A stretch of DNA of 64,000 nucleotides, from the NCBI GenBank assembly GCA_039589195.1, contig JBDHHV010000038.1, forward strand, positions 23,945 to 87,944, read 5' to 3'. A model generated the notes under the pieces. The model worked only from the letters and a program-made list of their open reading frames with translations, ran no database searches and was not told where the DNA came from. This stretch comes from JBDHAC01 sp039589195 (GTDB lineage: Bacteria; Gemmatimonadota; Gemmatimonadetes; Palauibacterales; Palauibacteraceae). Every line of letters starts with the position of its first letter. The first letter of the stretch is position 1. Of this stretch, positions 8,352 to 16,398 are shown in pieces. A program made the position numbers and the translations under genes.

Positions 8352-10190
8352 TCAGGGGAGCGCTGTACGGCTCCCTCCCTTCACCCGCTCCCAAGCTGCG
8401 GAGCGCACCCGCTCCATCTCCCGCCGGAACTCGGGGCTCGTCCGGACACGCGCGAACAGCGCGGACTCTAGCACTCGGGGCTCCACGCCGCTCGGGGAGA
8501 GCTCGAACGCGATGTCCATCCACGTGACGGCTTGATCCACGTCACGGGTCCAGGCGTAGTAACACGCAAGGTCCTCGGCGCGTATCACGTGCGAGTAGAT
8601 GGAGTCGAGAACGGCCCCCGAGCTCAGCTCCCGGGAGATCGAATCAGCGATCACCGTGGCTTCCACGCTCCGCCCCAGCTCGTACAGGCACATGGCTCGA
8701 ATGCCATCGTGGGGGCCGAGGTCCAGCCCCAGACACTCGCTCGCTCGCCCGCTGAGCAGTAAGGCCCGGGCCTCGATGGCGCGAGGCAACATCAGCTCCG
8801 GCTGCAGCGACCGCGCCGCTCGTGCCTCTTCGAGCGCCCTCTCGTACCGCCCCAGGGACAGCGCCTCGTAGGCCAGGGCGAGACGGCGACCCGCGTTCTG
8901 CGGGTCGAGCGCGATCGCCTGGGCGGCGGCGTCGAAAGCTGCATCGACCTCGCCCTGCTGGTTGATGACCCGAGCACACCATGAGAGGGCGTCCGCCGCA
9001 CCGGGCGCCAACTCGATCGCCCGCCGACAGTCCTCGTCGACATCCTCGGGAGGCGCATGAGAACGGGTGGCGATGTATCCGCGGGCCGAATAACCGGACG
9101 ACCCCTCGGGCTCGAGCTCCACCGCCCGGTTGGCCAACGCGAGGGCCAGCCCGGCAGCGCCATACCCGTCCAGGTCCCAGCGATAGCGATACGCCAAAGA
9201 GAGGGCGTGGGCCTTCGAGAGCGCCGCGTACGCCTCCGCGTGTCCCTCTTCGAGCTCGATCGCTTCCTCGAACTTCGCCCGAGCCTGGGAGAGTCCCTCC
9301 TTGGTACGCCGTCCGAGCCAGCTCTTGCCCAGCAGATAGGCCTGTTGACCCGTCGTACCGTGCGTGGGGCGATCGAAGCTGACGCTGGTCGTGAGCGCGG
9401 GTGTGTTCGCCACGTAGTCGTTCCCGAACGCGCGCGCGATCTCGCCGGCCGCCGCGAGCCCCTCGGGGACTTCCGCATCGTAACGCTGTGTCCAGACGAC
9501 GCTTCCCGTCACGCTCTCGGTGGTGCGCACGTTCACCCACATCCGCCCCGTGTCACGGTAAAGCGAAGCCTGGACGAGCTTGCTGACGCCCAGGGAATCG
9601 GCGAGCTGTCGCGGCGTGAACTGCAGGTCGAGGAATCGCTGCACCGAAAACGGGTCGATCACCTTGACCCGTCCGATCCTCTTCAACGCGCCGATCATCT
9701 CGTCGGTGAGCCCCGCGCTCAGGTTCAAAAGGGCGGAGTCTCCGGTGCGGTTCTCGACGGGCAGGATCGCTACGGAATCGAGAAAATCGGCCCCCGTGAG
9801 CGCCGCGAGCGATTCGCCGCCGGGCGAGCGCCAGGGGCGCCACACCAACAGAAGCGCTGCGAAAAGAGCCAGGGTCGCAGCGGCCGCGACACGGGACCGC
9901 CTGGACGGAGGCGGTACCGGTTGGGCCTCGTCGGCAGGCAACTCGCGCTGGACCCCCTCCGGCGTGAGCTCGAACACCCACGCGAGCGCGACGATGACCG
10001 GGAATCCGGCGATCGCGAGGATGACAACGAGTTGATAAGCACCGTCGGGCAGATAAAGCGCCGGGAAGGTCAGGTCCGCCGCCTCGATGACGCCGAGCGC
10101 GACCACCGCGTACACCAGAGCGACACGGAAGACCTTCCTCCGTTGCAACTCACTCAGAAAAACGCGGATACGAGACGTTGGCTGTTCCAT
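8352..10190 (-). CDS. TolB-like / TPR membrane protein
   Basis: The 612-residue product starts with a cytosolic FLSELQRRKVFRVALVYAVV segment, a signature seen before TPR regions of adenylate-cyclase-like and TolB-like bacterial proteins. Two membrane helices (about 20-38 and 50-70), a linker and a third helix near 108-122 follow. Then comes a TolB N-terminal-like domain (DSVAILPVENRTGDSALLNL through LVQASLYRDTGRMWVNVR) and several TPR-like helical repeats to the end. No kinase, cyclase or DNA-binding domain is present at the N-terminus. Such proteins are abundant in this lineage and probably act as envelope scaffolds or sensors; the ligand is unknown. It lies 13 bases upstream of the cystathionine beta-synthase start on the same strand, so the two may be cotranscribed. 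Confidence 0.8.
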   Translation of the reverse strand: MEQPTSRIRVFLSELQRRKVFRVALVYAVVALGVIEAADLTFPALYLPDGAYQLVVILAIAGFPVIVALAWVFELTPEGVQRELPADEAQPVPPPSRRSRVAAAATLALFAALLLVWRPWRSPGGESLAALTGADFLDSVAILPVENRTGDSALLNLSAGLTDEMIGALKRIGRVKVIDPFSVQRFLDLQFTPRQLADSLGVSKLVQASLYRDTGRMWVNVRTTESVTGSVVWTQRYDAEVPEGLAAAGEIARAFGNDYVANTPALTTSVSFDRPTHGTTGQQAYLLGKSWLGRRTKEGLSQARAKFEEAIELEEGHAEAYAALSKAHALSLAYRYRWDLDGYGAAGLALALANRAVELEPEGSSGYSARGYIATRSHAPPEDVDEDCRRAIELAPGAADALSWCARVINQQGEVDAAFDAAAQAIALDPQNAGRRLALAYEALSLGRYERALEEARAARSLQPELMLPRAIEARALLLSGRASECLGLDLGPHDGIRAMCLYELGRSVEATVIADSISRELSSGAVLDSIYSHVIRAEDLACYYAWTRDVDQAVTWMDIAFELSPSGVEPRVLESALFARVRTSPEFRREMERVRSAAWERVKGGSRTALP

Positions 10191-10362
10191 GCCGGCCCGG
10201 TTGATGGGTGACCATAAAGGATATGGGGAAGGCTGTGGACTCTACAAGCCGCCTTCCAGAGCTCCGGAGCTCTCGAACCGGGCAGCGAGGTTGATGGGAC
10301 TGCTGGGTGCATGCGGGTGTGGTAGGTTCACGCGACATCCCACCCTTCGACCCGAGGTGATC

Positions 10363-11571
10363 ATGGACAGGCGCGACTTCGTGAAGACTTCGGCCGTCGG
10401 CGTTGCTGCGGCGGCGACCCCGGGCGCTCTGGCGGCGGCGATACCGGACGCTCCGGCTGCCCCCACCCCGAGGCGAGCCCCGACGATGCTCAAACCCCGC
10501 GCCGTGCGGCCCGTCGTGATCTCGGACCTGAGCGGGATCCGCTTCAAGAACGGCGGCCCGGAGAGCGCGATCGAGCGGGCGTTCCGCGGCATCACCGAAG
10601 GAGAGGACGTGCTCGACGCCCTGATCGGGGGTGTGAACATCCCGGAGAGCGATCCGGCCGAGATGGGGATCGGCTATGGCGGTCTTCCGAACGCCGATGG
10701 AGTCGTCCAGCTCGACTCGTGCTGTATGCACGGGCCCCGCAAGTGGGCGGGTGGCGTGGCCGCGCTCGAAGGGATTCGCACGCCGTCCCTCGTCGCGCAG
10801 GCCGTCGCCGAGCTCACCGACCATCACCTCCTCGTCGGACACGGCGCGCAGGCCTTCGCACGCGCGCTCGGGTTCGAGATCGAGGACGACCTCAATACCG
10901 ACGAGTCGAGGGCGTTGTGGCTCGAGTGGCGTCGACGGGCAGACCCCGGCCATTGGCTCGATCCGGAGGAGCGGCTCCAGGACCAGGGCCTTCAGGGCGA
11001 GGACACCGATCCAGAGGGGATCCGCGAGTTCGCCGACGCGGCGCTCGAAGCGGGCCTCTCGATGGTCGACGACGGCCTGATCCCGGCGCACTCGTTCTGG
11101 GGCACGGTCAACTGCGACGGGATCGGTCCCGACGGCGATATCTGCGGCGTGACGACTACGAGCGGGCTGTCGTGGAAGATCCCGGGACGTACGGGCGACT
11201 CGCCCATCCTGGGAGCCGGGCTGTACGTGGACAACGAAGTCGGTGCCGCCGGCTCGACCGGACGCGGCGAAGCGAACCTCTACAACCTGTCCTCGTTCCT
11301 GATCGTCGAGTTCATGCGCCAGGGGATGAGCCCGAAAGATGCAGGCATGGCGGCGCTACGGCGGATCCAGTCCAACACGGTCGAGCCCCGGCTGCTGAAC
11401 TCGCGCGGGCTCCCGAACTTCGATGTGCGCTTCTTCATCTTGAACAAGCAAGGGGAATACGCCGGCGTCGCGATGTACGGCTCGAGCGAGACGCATTACG
11501 CCGTTTGCACGGAGAACGGCGCCGAGGAGCTGCCGTTCGAGCGGGTGCTGGAGGGGTCACCTCGAGACTGA
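10363..11571 (+). CDS. Tat-exported N4-(beta-N-acetylglucosaminyl)-L-asparaginase-like Ntn hydrolase
   Basis: This is a 402-residue type 2 asparaginase/glycosylasparaginase. The Tat leader MDRRDFVKTSAVGVAAAA indicates export. The N-terminal half contains GYGGLPNADGVVQLDSC and GVAALEGIRTPSLVA, as in glycosylasparaginases. The autocleavage site is at the junction FWGTV, where Thr248 would become the new N-terminal nucleophile. Downstream are TTSGLSWKIPGRTGDSPILG and NEVGAAGSTGRGE, the substrate pocket. Canonical enzymes have His-Asp-Thr at the cleavage point and this one has Trp-Gly-Thr. ATG at 10363 follows GAGGTGA and begins the Tat signal, so the longer open frame upstream is rejected. It is divergent from the TolB/TPR gene. 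Confidence 0.88.
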   Translation: MDRRDFVKTSAVGVAAAATPGALAAAIPDAPAAPTPRRAPTMLKPRAVRPVVISDLSGIRFKNGGPESAIERAFRGITEGEDVLDALIGGVNIPESDPAEMGIGYGGLPNADGVVQLDSCCMHGPRKWAGGVAALEGIRTPSLVAQAVAELTDHHLLVGHGAQAFARALGFEIEDDLNTDESRALWLEWRRRADPGHWLDPEERLQDQGLQGEDTDPEGIREFADAALEAGLSMVDDGLIPAHSFWGTVNCDGIGPDGDICGVTTTSGLSWKIPGRTGDSPILGAGLYVDNEVGAAGSTGRGEANLYNLSSFLIVEFMRQGMSPKDAGMAALRRIQSNTVEPRLLNSRGLPNFDVRFFILNKQGEYAGVAMYGSSETHYAVCTENGAEELPFERVLEGSPRD

Positions 11572-11684
11572 TCGGGGGGAGGGGCTCGCGACTCACGCCG
11601 CGAGGTTCCCACGGTTGCGCGAGCGAAGCCGGTCCGGCTGTCCCCGCGCTCCCGCACCCCGAGGACGTGCAACCCGGACTGCGG

Positions 11685-11711
11685 TGTAACCTCCGGCGTC
11701 CAGCCACAGTC
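11685..11711 (+). promoter_or_regulatory. Putative ECF-sigma autoregulated promoter
   Basis: TGTAACC at 11685-11691 is followed after 17 bases by GTC (11709-11711), 88 bases before the sigma-factor start. The same arrangement recurs before the secreted protein at 13098. ECF sigma factors usually recognise an AAC-containing -35 and a GTC-type -10 and commonly control their own gene. Confidence 0.5.
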
Positions 11712-11796
11712 ACATCAGAGACTGGGACCGCGGAGGGAGCCCCTGCTCGTGTTCGGTGTGCATCGTTCCTTCCAGGACAGCGGAATGGTGGGGTGA

Positions 11797-12357
11797 ATGC
11801 GCGCGGATAGGACCGACCCTGAGTTGATGGCGGCCGTGGCCCGTGGTGACCTGAACGCGCTCGGGGTGTTGTTCGAACGTCATCACGCGCTGGTACACTC
11901 GCTCTGCTACCGGATGACCGGGAGCTCCTCCGTCGCCGACGACCTCGCGCAGGAGTCCTTCCTGCGAGTCCTCAGATACAGCGTTGGATTCGAGGCCCGG
12001 GCCGCCTTCACGACGTGGTTGTACAGGCTGGTCAGGAACGTCTGCGTCGATCATCTGGACGCCGAGTCCAGGTCCCTGGCACGAGCGACGAGAATGGCGT
12101 CAGAGCAGGAACACTTGCGGGAATCGGCGATCGTGGAGGCCTCCGAGACCGATCCCCGGCTCGAGACCTTGGCGAAAGCCCTGTACGCGCTGCCGGCCGA
12201 GCGCCGGGAAGTGCTGGTATTGAGCCGCTACATGGGCTTGAGCTACGCGGAGATCGCCGAAGTGTGCGACACCACGGTCGGTGCCATCAAAGTGCGAGCG
12301 CACCGGGCGATGCGAGAGCTGCGTTCCAGATTCGAGGAGTTGGAGCAAGCGCTATGA
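11797..12357 (+). CDS. ECF RNA polymerase sigma factor
   Basis: This 186-residue sigma-70 family protein has only regions 2 and 4. Region 2 is near residues 22-92, with SVADDLAQESFLRVLR, then FTTWLYRLVRNVCVDHL, the core-binding and -10 recognition helices. Region 4 is near 125-180, with LPAERREVLVLSRYMGLSYA followed by EIAEVCDTTVGAIKVRAHRA, the helix-turn-helix for the -35 element. This is the layout of extracytoplasmic-function sigma factors. The stop overlaps the start of the anti-sigma gene (ATGA), so the two should be made in balance. A candidate promoter of its own type lies upstream. Confidence 0.92.
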   Translation: MRADRTDPELMAAVARGDLNALGVLFERHHALVHSLCYRMTGSSSVADDLAQESFLRVLRYSVGFEARAAFTTWLYRLVRNVCVDHLDAESRSLARATRMASEQEHLRESAIVEASETDPRLETLAKALYALPAERREVLVLSRYMGLSYAEIAEVCDTTVGAIKVRAHRAMRELRSRFEELEQAL

Positions 12358-13019
12358 TGTGCGAAACTGCGGTCGATCTGATCATCGACTCCCTCATGAG
12401 CCCGCGGGACGAGGGGCCGGACGAGGACCTGTCCGCCCACCTGCGCTCATGTCCCTCGTGTGCTGCCGAAGCCGAGAGAATCCGGCGAATCTGGCAGGAT
12501 CTCGGCAAGCTGAGCGCGCCGGACGCCACGCCGCGCGCGGCGGTGGAGTTCGGTCGGCGCCTACACGCCTCGCGACGCGGCTCTCGCATCCGACCGCTGC
12601 TGCGGGCGGCGGCCGCGATCGCTCTCCTCTCCCTCGGCGCTGCCGCCGGATACGCGGCGCGAGGGGGCGGATCCGATGGTGTGACGGCTTCCGTTTCCGG
12701 ACAGCTTGAGTTCCTGCTGCTGGTAAGAGGGGGGCCGCAGGGCCCCGTCGAGGCCGCAGGCGTGGTGCTGGAATACCAGCAGTGGGCATTGGCGCTGGCG
12801 AGCGAAGGCCGTCTGGTGGGCGGGAACAAGCTGATGGATGAGCCCGGCCGCTGGCTTTCAGCACCGCGGGCGGAAGATCCACGCACCAGCTCCGATATCT
12901 CGGGCTACTTTCTGGTGAGCGCGTCCGACTACGAGGAGGCGATCGAGATCGCCCGGACATCGCCCCACATCGGCTATGGCGGGACGTTCGAGATTCGGCA
13001 GGTAGACCCGGTGAACTGA
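12354..13019 (+). CDS. Membrane anti-sigma factor fused to a YCII-like domain
   Basis: The product has 221 residues. Residues 1-45 form a zinc-finger anti-sigma domain with Cys3, His29, Cys33 and Cys36 (HLRSCPSC), which should bind the ECF factor in the cytoplasm. A membrane helix follows near 78-96. Residues about 107-215 resemble a YCII/DGPF domain: a strand (QLEFLLLVRGG), EGRLVGGNKLMDEP, an SGYFLVSASDYEEAIEIA segment and a closing FEIRQVDP strand. YCII/DGPF proteins are normally separate small proteins, often encoded beside ECF genes. Here the domain would sit outside the membrane as the sensor. ATG codons at 12354 and 12357 are both possible; the first overlaps the sigma stop. Confidence 0.8.
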   Translation: MMCETAVDLIIDSLMSPRDEGPDEDLSAHLRSCPSCAAEAERIRRIWQDLGKLSAPDATPRAAVEFGRRLHASRRGSRIRPLLRAAAAIALLSLGAAAGYAARGGGSDGVTASVSGQLEFLLLVRGGPQGPVEAAGVVLEYQQWALALASEGRLVGGNKLMDEPGRWLSAPRAEDPRTSSDISGYFLVSASDYEEAIEIARTSPHIGYGGTFEIRQVDPVN

Positions 13020-13038
13020 CGCGCCCACCGACTCGGGT

Positions 13039-13065
13039 TGTAACCTCTCCGGTCGAGTTCCGGTC
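13039..13065 (+). promoter_or_regulatory. Second copy of the putative ECF promoter
   Basis: TGTAACC (13039-13045), a spacer of 17 bases, then GTC (13063-13065), matching in sequence and spacing the element before the sigma gene. The shared block is longer than the core: TGTAACCTC. It lies 33 bases before the start of the secreted protein, which would make that gene a regulon member. Confidence 0.45.
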
Positions 13066-13097
13066 CAACGGCTGTACCCCAACACGCCGGAGGACAC

Positions 13098-13757
13098 ATG
13101 AACAGACTGATTCAAGTGGCTCTCGTTCTGCTACTGACCGCGCCGGGCATCGCCCCAACCGGGGCCGTAGCGCAGAGCGCCGAGACCGAGCCCCCTATGT
13201 TGTCGGAAGCCGAAGAGATCGTTCTGGCGCGAAGCGCGGCGCCCTCGAACGTGTCGGGTGAGGCGGCGATCCTGGTGCTTCGCGATGGGCGGTATGAAAC
13301 AGCGGTACCGGGGTCGAACGACGTCACGTGCATGGTGTCGCGCAGCCAGCCGTTGTCCCTCGAGCCCATCTGCTACGATCCGGAAGCATCCAGGACGATG
13401 CTGCGCATGGAGATACGCCGGGTCGAGATGCGTCTGGCCGGCGTATCCGAAGAGGAGCGCGAGAGACACATCGCGGAATCGATCGGTAGCGGGGAGCTGA
13501 CCCTCCCGCGGCGGCCGGCCCTCGCCTACATGCTTTCAGCCGGTCAGATCCTGTACGCGGACGCCGAAACGAGGGTCGGCGCGTGGAATCCGCACATGCA
13601 TCTGTACATGCCCTACGCGACGGCCGAGCAGTTCGGCGGTCTGATTCCCGGCGGGACCTCGACCGGTACCGCGTTCGTTTTCGACGCCGGGAAACCGACC
13701 GCGAATCTCGTCGTGATCGTGAGGGAGTTCGTAGAGCCCGAGGTGGCTGGAAGATAG
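13098..13757 (+). CDS. Secreted protein of unknown function, likely target of the ECF sigma factor
   Basis: The 219-residue product has a clear signal peptide (MNRLIQVALVLLLTAPGIAP, cleavage near AVAQSA). The mature part has paired cysteines near residues 75 and 93, a helical segment rich in Arg/Glu (EEERERHIAESI) and a C-terminal region with HMHLYMPYATAEQFGG. I do not recognise the family with certainty. The start follows GGAGG. It sits behind the ECF/anti-sigma pair and has its own copy of the putative ECF promoter, so I infer that it responds to the same envelope signal. The gene ends 24 bases before the stop of the convergent msrB. Confidence 0.75.
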   Translation: MNRLIQVALVLLLTAPGIAPTGAVAQSAETEPPMLSEAEEIVLARSAAPSNVSGEAAILVLRDGRYETAVPGSNDVTCMVSRSQPLSLEPICYDPEASRTMLRMEIRRVEMRLAGVSEEERERHIAESIGSGELTLPRRPALAYMLSAGQILYADAETRVGAWNPHMHLYMPYATAEQFGGLIPGGTSTGTAFVFDAGKPTANLVVIVREFVEPEVAGR

Positions 13758-13781
13758 TCCGGAAGGGACGTCGGGCTCATT

Positions 13782-14231
13782 TTACTCCGGAAGATCCGGG
13801 AGAGGTTCACCCTGGGGGACGAAGCGGAGCGCCGCGCCGTTGTTGCAGTACCGCTTACCGGTCGGCGGCGGCCCGTCTCCGAACACGTGGCCCTGGTGTC
13901 CCCCGCACCGGGCACAGTGATACTCGGTGCGCGGTAGCAGAAGCTTGAAGTCACGCTTCGTCTCCACATGCCCCGGCAGGTGGTCGAAGAAGCTCGGCCA
14001 GCCCGTGCCGCTGTCGAACTTGGCGTCCGCGCGGAACAGTGGGAGAAAGCACGCGGCGCACACGAACGTGCCGGGGCGCTTCTCCCCGTCCAGCTCGCTG
14101 GACCCCGCAGGCTCAGTCGCTTCTTCGAACAAGATGCGATAGGAGTCTGCGGGGAGCAGCTCGCGCCATTCCACCCTCGTCTTCTCGAGCGGAGTGTACT
14201 CCGGTCCGGCTTCGCCTGTCTCGCCCGTCAC
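13782..14231 (-). CDS. msrB: Peptide-methionine (R)-S-oxide reductase
   Basis: MsrB repairs methionine-R-sulfoxide in proteins. The 149-residue product has two CxxC zinc pairs, Cys58/Cys61 and Cys106/Cys109. The core motif SGTGWPSFFDHLPG follows the first pair, HQGHVFGDG follows the second, and RYCNNGAALRFVP contains the catalytic Cys129. There is no signal peptide, so it should act in the cytoplasm. Its length is that of a single-domain MsrB without an MsrA fusion. It is monocistronic as far as can be seen: a strong hairpin at 14421-14454 separates it from the minus-strand genes upstream. Confidence 0.95.
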   Translation of the reverse strand: MTGETGEAGPEYTPLEKTRVEWRELLPADSYRILFEEATEPAGSSELDGEKRPGTFVCAACFLPLFRADAKFDSGTGWPSFFDHLPGHVETKRDFKLLLPRTEYHCARCGGHQGHVFGDGPPPTGKRYCNNGAALRFVPQGEPLPDLPE

Positions 14232-14420
14232 CGTGTCTCGCTTTTCTCTTCGTGGTCGCGGGTCCGCCCCGAGGACCGAGCTCAGCCGGATGGGTAGCTA
14301 CCGAGGCCGGAAGAGAAGGGGACGCACGCCTTGGCCGATAGTATAGTCATGGCAAGAGCCCGGCGCCGAGGTTTCGAGGGATTGGCTCTTCGGCCGTGAC
14401 CACGGGATGCACTGATGGCT

Positions 14421-14454
14421 GAAGGGGGCGGCGCTACCACGCGCCGCCCCCTTC
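14421..14454 (-). terminator. Hairpin after the minus-strand unit ending at 14461
   Basis: A perfect 14-base stem (GAAGGGGGCGGCGC and its complement) with the 6-base loop TACCAC lies 7 bases past the stop at 14461. No clear T-run follows in either direction, so it may act as a strong structure rather than a classic intrinsic terminator. Confidence 0.6.
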
Positions 14455-14460
14455 GATCGG

Positions 14461-15010
14461 TCAAGAGCCGACTCGAACCTGGAGGCCCAAGGAGACTCCT
14501 TCACGAGCGCCTCGAAGCGTCAGAGCCGCAGGCGGGACGGCTACCCACCGCTCGCTCTTGATGAACAACCCGACGAGCGCTCCCCACGCCGCGCCCGCCC
14601 TCCCCCTCGCAGAAGTCGAACCAGAAGCTTCCGTGGCCCATCGTGCAGTCGTCCAACGCCGCGACGGCGAGTACTCCCAAGCCCAGCCCGACGCCCGCGC
14701 CCCAAAGCGCTCCCTTTCCGGGGTTCCTCTTTCGACCATCGCTGATCTCCAGCTCGTGGATATTGGCGCGATCGATCGACACGAGAGGTCCGTCGGTGGA
14801 CCCCACCTGGATCCACAGTGAGTCACCGGCAATCCTTGCCAGATGTCCCACGAAGCGTGTGCCCGACCCCGTCGAGCCGGCGAACGCTCCAGCATCCACC
14901 GCTCGCACCCTGACGCGGGCACCAGCTTCGAATAACGCGTCCTGACCGCGAGCCCGTTGTGTCGGCAACAGGGCAAGAGTCGCCACCAATATGAGACCGA
15001 ACCGTTTCAT
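14461..15010 (-). pseudogene. Secreted protein of unknown function with a frameshift
   Basis: Start 15010 follows GGAGAGA and begins a signal peptide (MKRFGLILVATLALLPTQRA). The mature part has a beta-rich N-terminal domain (ARVRVRAVDAGAF, then TRFVGHLARIAGDSLWIQ) and a glycine-rich hydrophobic helix (GALWGAGVGLGLGVLAVAAL). Near 14590-14610 the frame breaks inside a run of G-rich triplets. The original frame ends in Arg/Ser-rich nonsense (stop at 14501). The next frame gives WGALVGLFIKSERWVAVP and a beta-strand tail ending at 14461, a plausible C-terminus for such proteins. One inserted base, or two lost, would explain it. It follows the small membrane-protein gene by 27 bases. A sequencing indel in the G-run is as likely as a real mutation. 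Confidence 0.6.
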
Positions 15011-15037
15011 GATCGTCTCTCCATTGTGCATGTATGT

Positions 15038-15286
15038 CTAAAGGAGGACGGCGCCCAACCCCACACCCAGCAGGAAAGCCATGGCGAGGGCGAACGCCCT
15101 CCGCGTACGGCGATCTGCTCCGCAAGCATCTCGTCCCACGACCCGCATGGCCCGTCGGATCTGCTCCGGGTTCGTTCGCGGGTGACGTTCCAGGAACTCC
15201 CGGATCGCGACGTCTATGTCCTCACTGAGCTCATCGACTCGCTCCGATGATCTCATCGTGCCGCGATCATTCGATGCACCGGACAT
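15038..15286 (-). CDS. Small single-helix membrane protein
   Basis: The product is an 82-residue protein with an acidic, helical N-terminus (SERVDELSEDIDVAIREFLE), a basic linker ending in RRTRRA and one C-terminal membrane helix (FALAMAFLLGVGLGAVLL). It should be anchored by its tail with the N-terminus in the cytoplasm. The start at 15286 follows GGAGAGAAGGGGG, and an internal Met at 15256 is an alternative. The gene is 82 bases downstream of the DUF4097 lipoprotein gene and 27 bases upstream of the frameshifted secreted protein on the same strand. This suggests a three-gene envelope operon. No family was recognised. Confidence 0.65.
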   Translation of the reverse strand: MSGASNDRGTMRSSERVDELSEDIDVAIREFLERHPRTNPEQIRRAMRVVGRDACGADRRTRRAFALAMAFLLGVGLGAVLL

Positions 15287-15368
15287 CCCCCTTCTCTCCA
15301 CTCGACTCTCGAGGGGCGCCGGGGCCAACCCGCGGCCCCCAGTGCACCGCGCCTCCACTCCAGCGGCG

Positions 15369-16178
15369 CTAATTGGAGCGGAGGGCGATGTTCCCATCGA
15401 GCGTCGTGAGTCTGAGAGCGCGCCCGCCGCTTCCCAGCGTCCCACGCAGCTGCCGACTGGAGCCCAGGCGCGTGATGCTGAGCGGGAAATCGGTCGAGAT
15501 CGATCCACTTCCCGTGCTGCCCCAGATTTCGGCGTTCGTGCTCGTCGGGACCCGCACGGTGACGTTCCCATTCAACGCGACAAACAGGAGATCTCGATCC
15601 AACACAGCCTTCCCGATGGAGGCCGTGACGTCTCCGTAGAAGGTGTTCCCTTCGGCAAGCCCGGAAGTCGAGATGTCGATGTCTCCGTAAAGACTGCCGG
15701 CGACGACATCACCGTCGAGACCGGTCGCTTCGATGGACCCGGCGATAGTCCCTGCGACGAAATCACACCCCGCCGGCACCTCGACGTCGAAGGTCACCTG
15801 GACATCGTTCGCCCAAGTCGATTGCTGACCGTCGAGGCCCGGCAGACACTCATTTGGCTCCCGTCCCGACACATCGGGGTAAATCGCGCAAAGCGTCACG
15901 CCCTGCTCGGTTTCCACCACATCAATCCGCACGGTGGACGGATCGTCTCTCTCTCCTCGCTTACGAGCCACGACGCGGACCATTCCATCCGCGCTCCGGG
16001 AGGCCCGCACGTCTCCGCCGATGTTTCTGATCTCGACGGTCTGACCCGGAGCGATCTGTCCGCTCCAGTCGAAGCGCTCTGTCCTACCCGGTTCGTTTCC
16101 GTCGGGACCGGTGGCATCCGAGCACGCGGCCAACAGCGCAACGATCGCCGATATCGTGAAAGCTCTTCGGAATCGCAT
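15369..16178 (-). CDS. DUF4097-like beta-helix lipoprotein
   Basis: The 269-residue product begins with a lipoprotein signal (AIVALLAACSD, Cys19 as lipidation site). The rest is a run of short beta repeats typical of DUF4097/adhesin-like proteins: VEIRNIGGDVRASRS, then GTIAGSIEATGLDGDVVAGS, LYGDIDIST, FYGDVTASIG and LNGNVTVRVPT. The chain ends in LTTLDGNIALRSN. Such proteins form right-handed beta structures at the cell surface and their partners are mostly unknown. It is first in a minus-strand unit with a small membrane protein and a further secreted protein, and is divergent from the BTAD regulator, with 220 bases between starts. Confidence 0.85.
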   Translation of the reverse strand: MRFRRAFTISAIVALLAACSDATGPDGNEPGRTERFDWSGQIAPGQTVEIRNIGGDVRASRSADGMVRVVARKRGERDDPSTVRIDVVETEQGVTLCAIYPDVSGREPNECLPGLDGQQSTWANDVQVTFDVEVPAGCDFVAGTIAGSIEATGLDGDVVAGSLYGDIDISTSGLAEGNTFYGDVTASIGKAVLDRDLLFVALNGNVTVRVPTSTNAEIWGSTGSGSISTDFPLSITRLGSSRQLRGTLGSGGRALRLTTLDGNIALRSN

Positions 16179-16398
16179 CTTTCTCCTCCTCTATTCGCTT
16201 CCTCGGCCGTCTTCTGATCGTCCTGACGAACCGGGAATCCTCGGTGTCTGGCCACCGCGGGTGATCTGCCGGCGCCGCTATCGCTACTTTGCCCGCCCCT
16301 GCACCCGCGACTACGTTTCGAGTGAATGGTAGAGGGCACGCGTCTCACCGCTGTCTCCCTCAACGTCATGTCGGGGGTTACGCCTTCATGGTCGTCTG

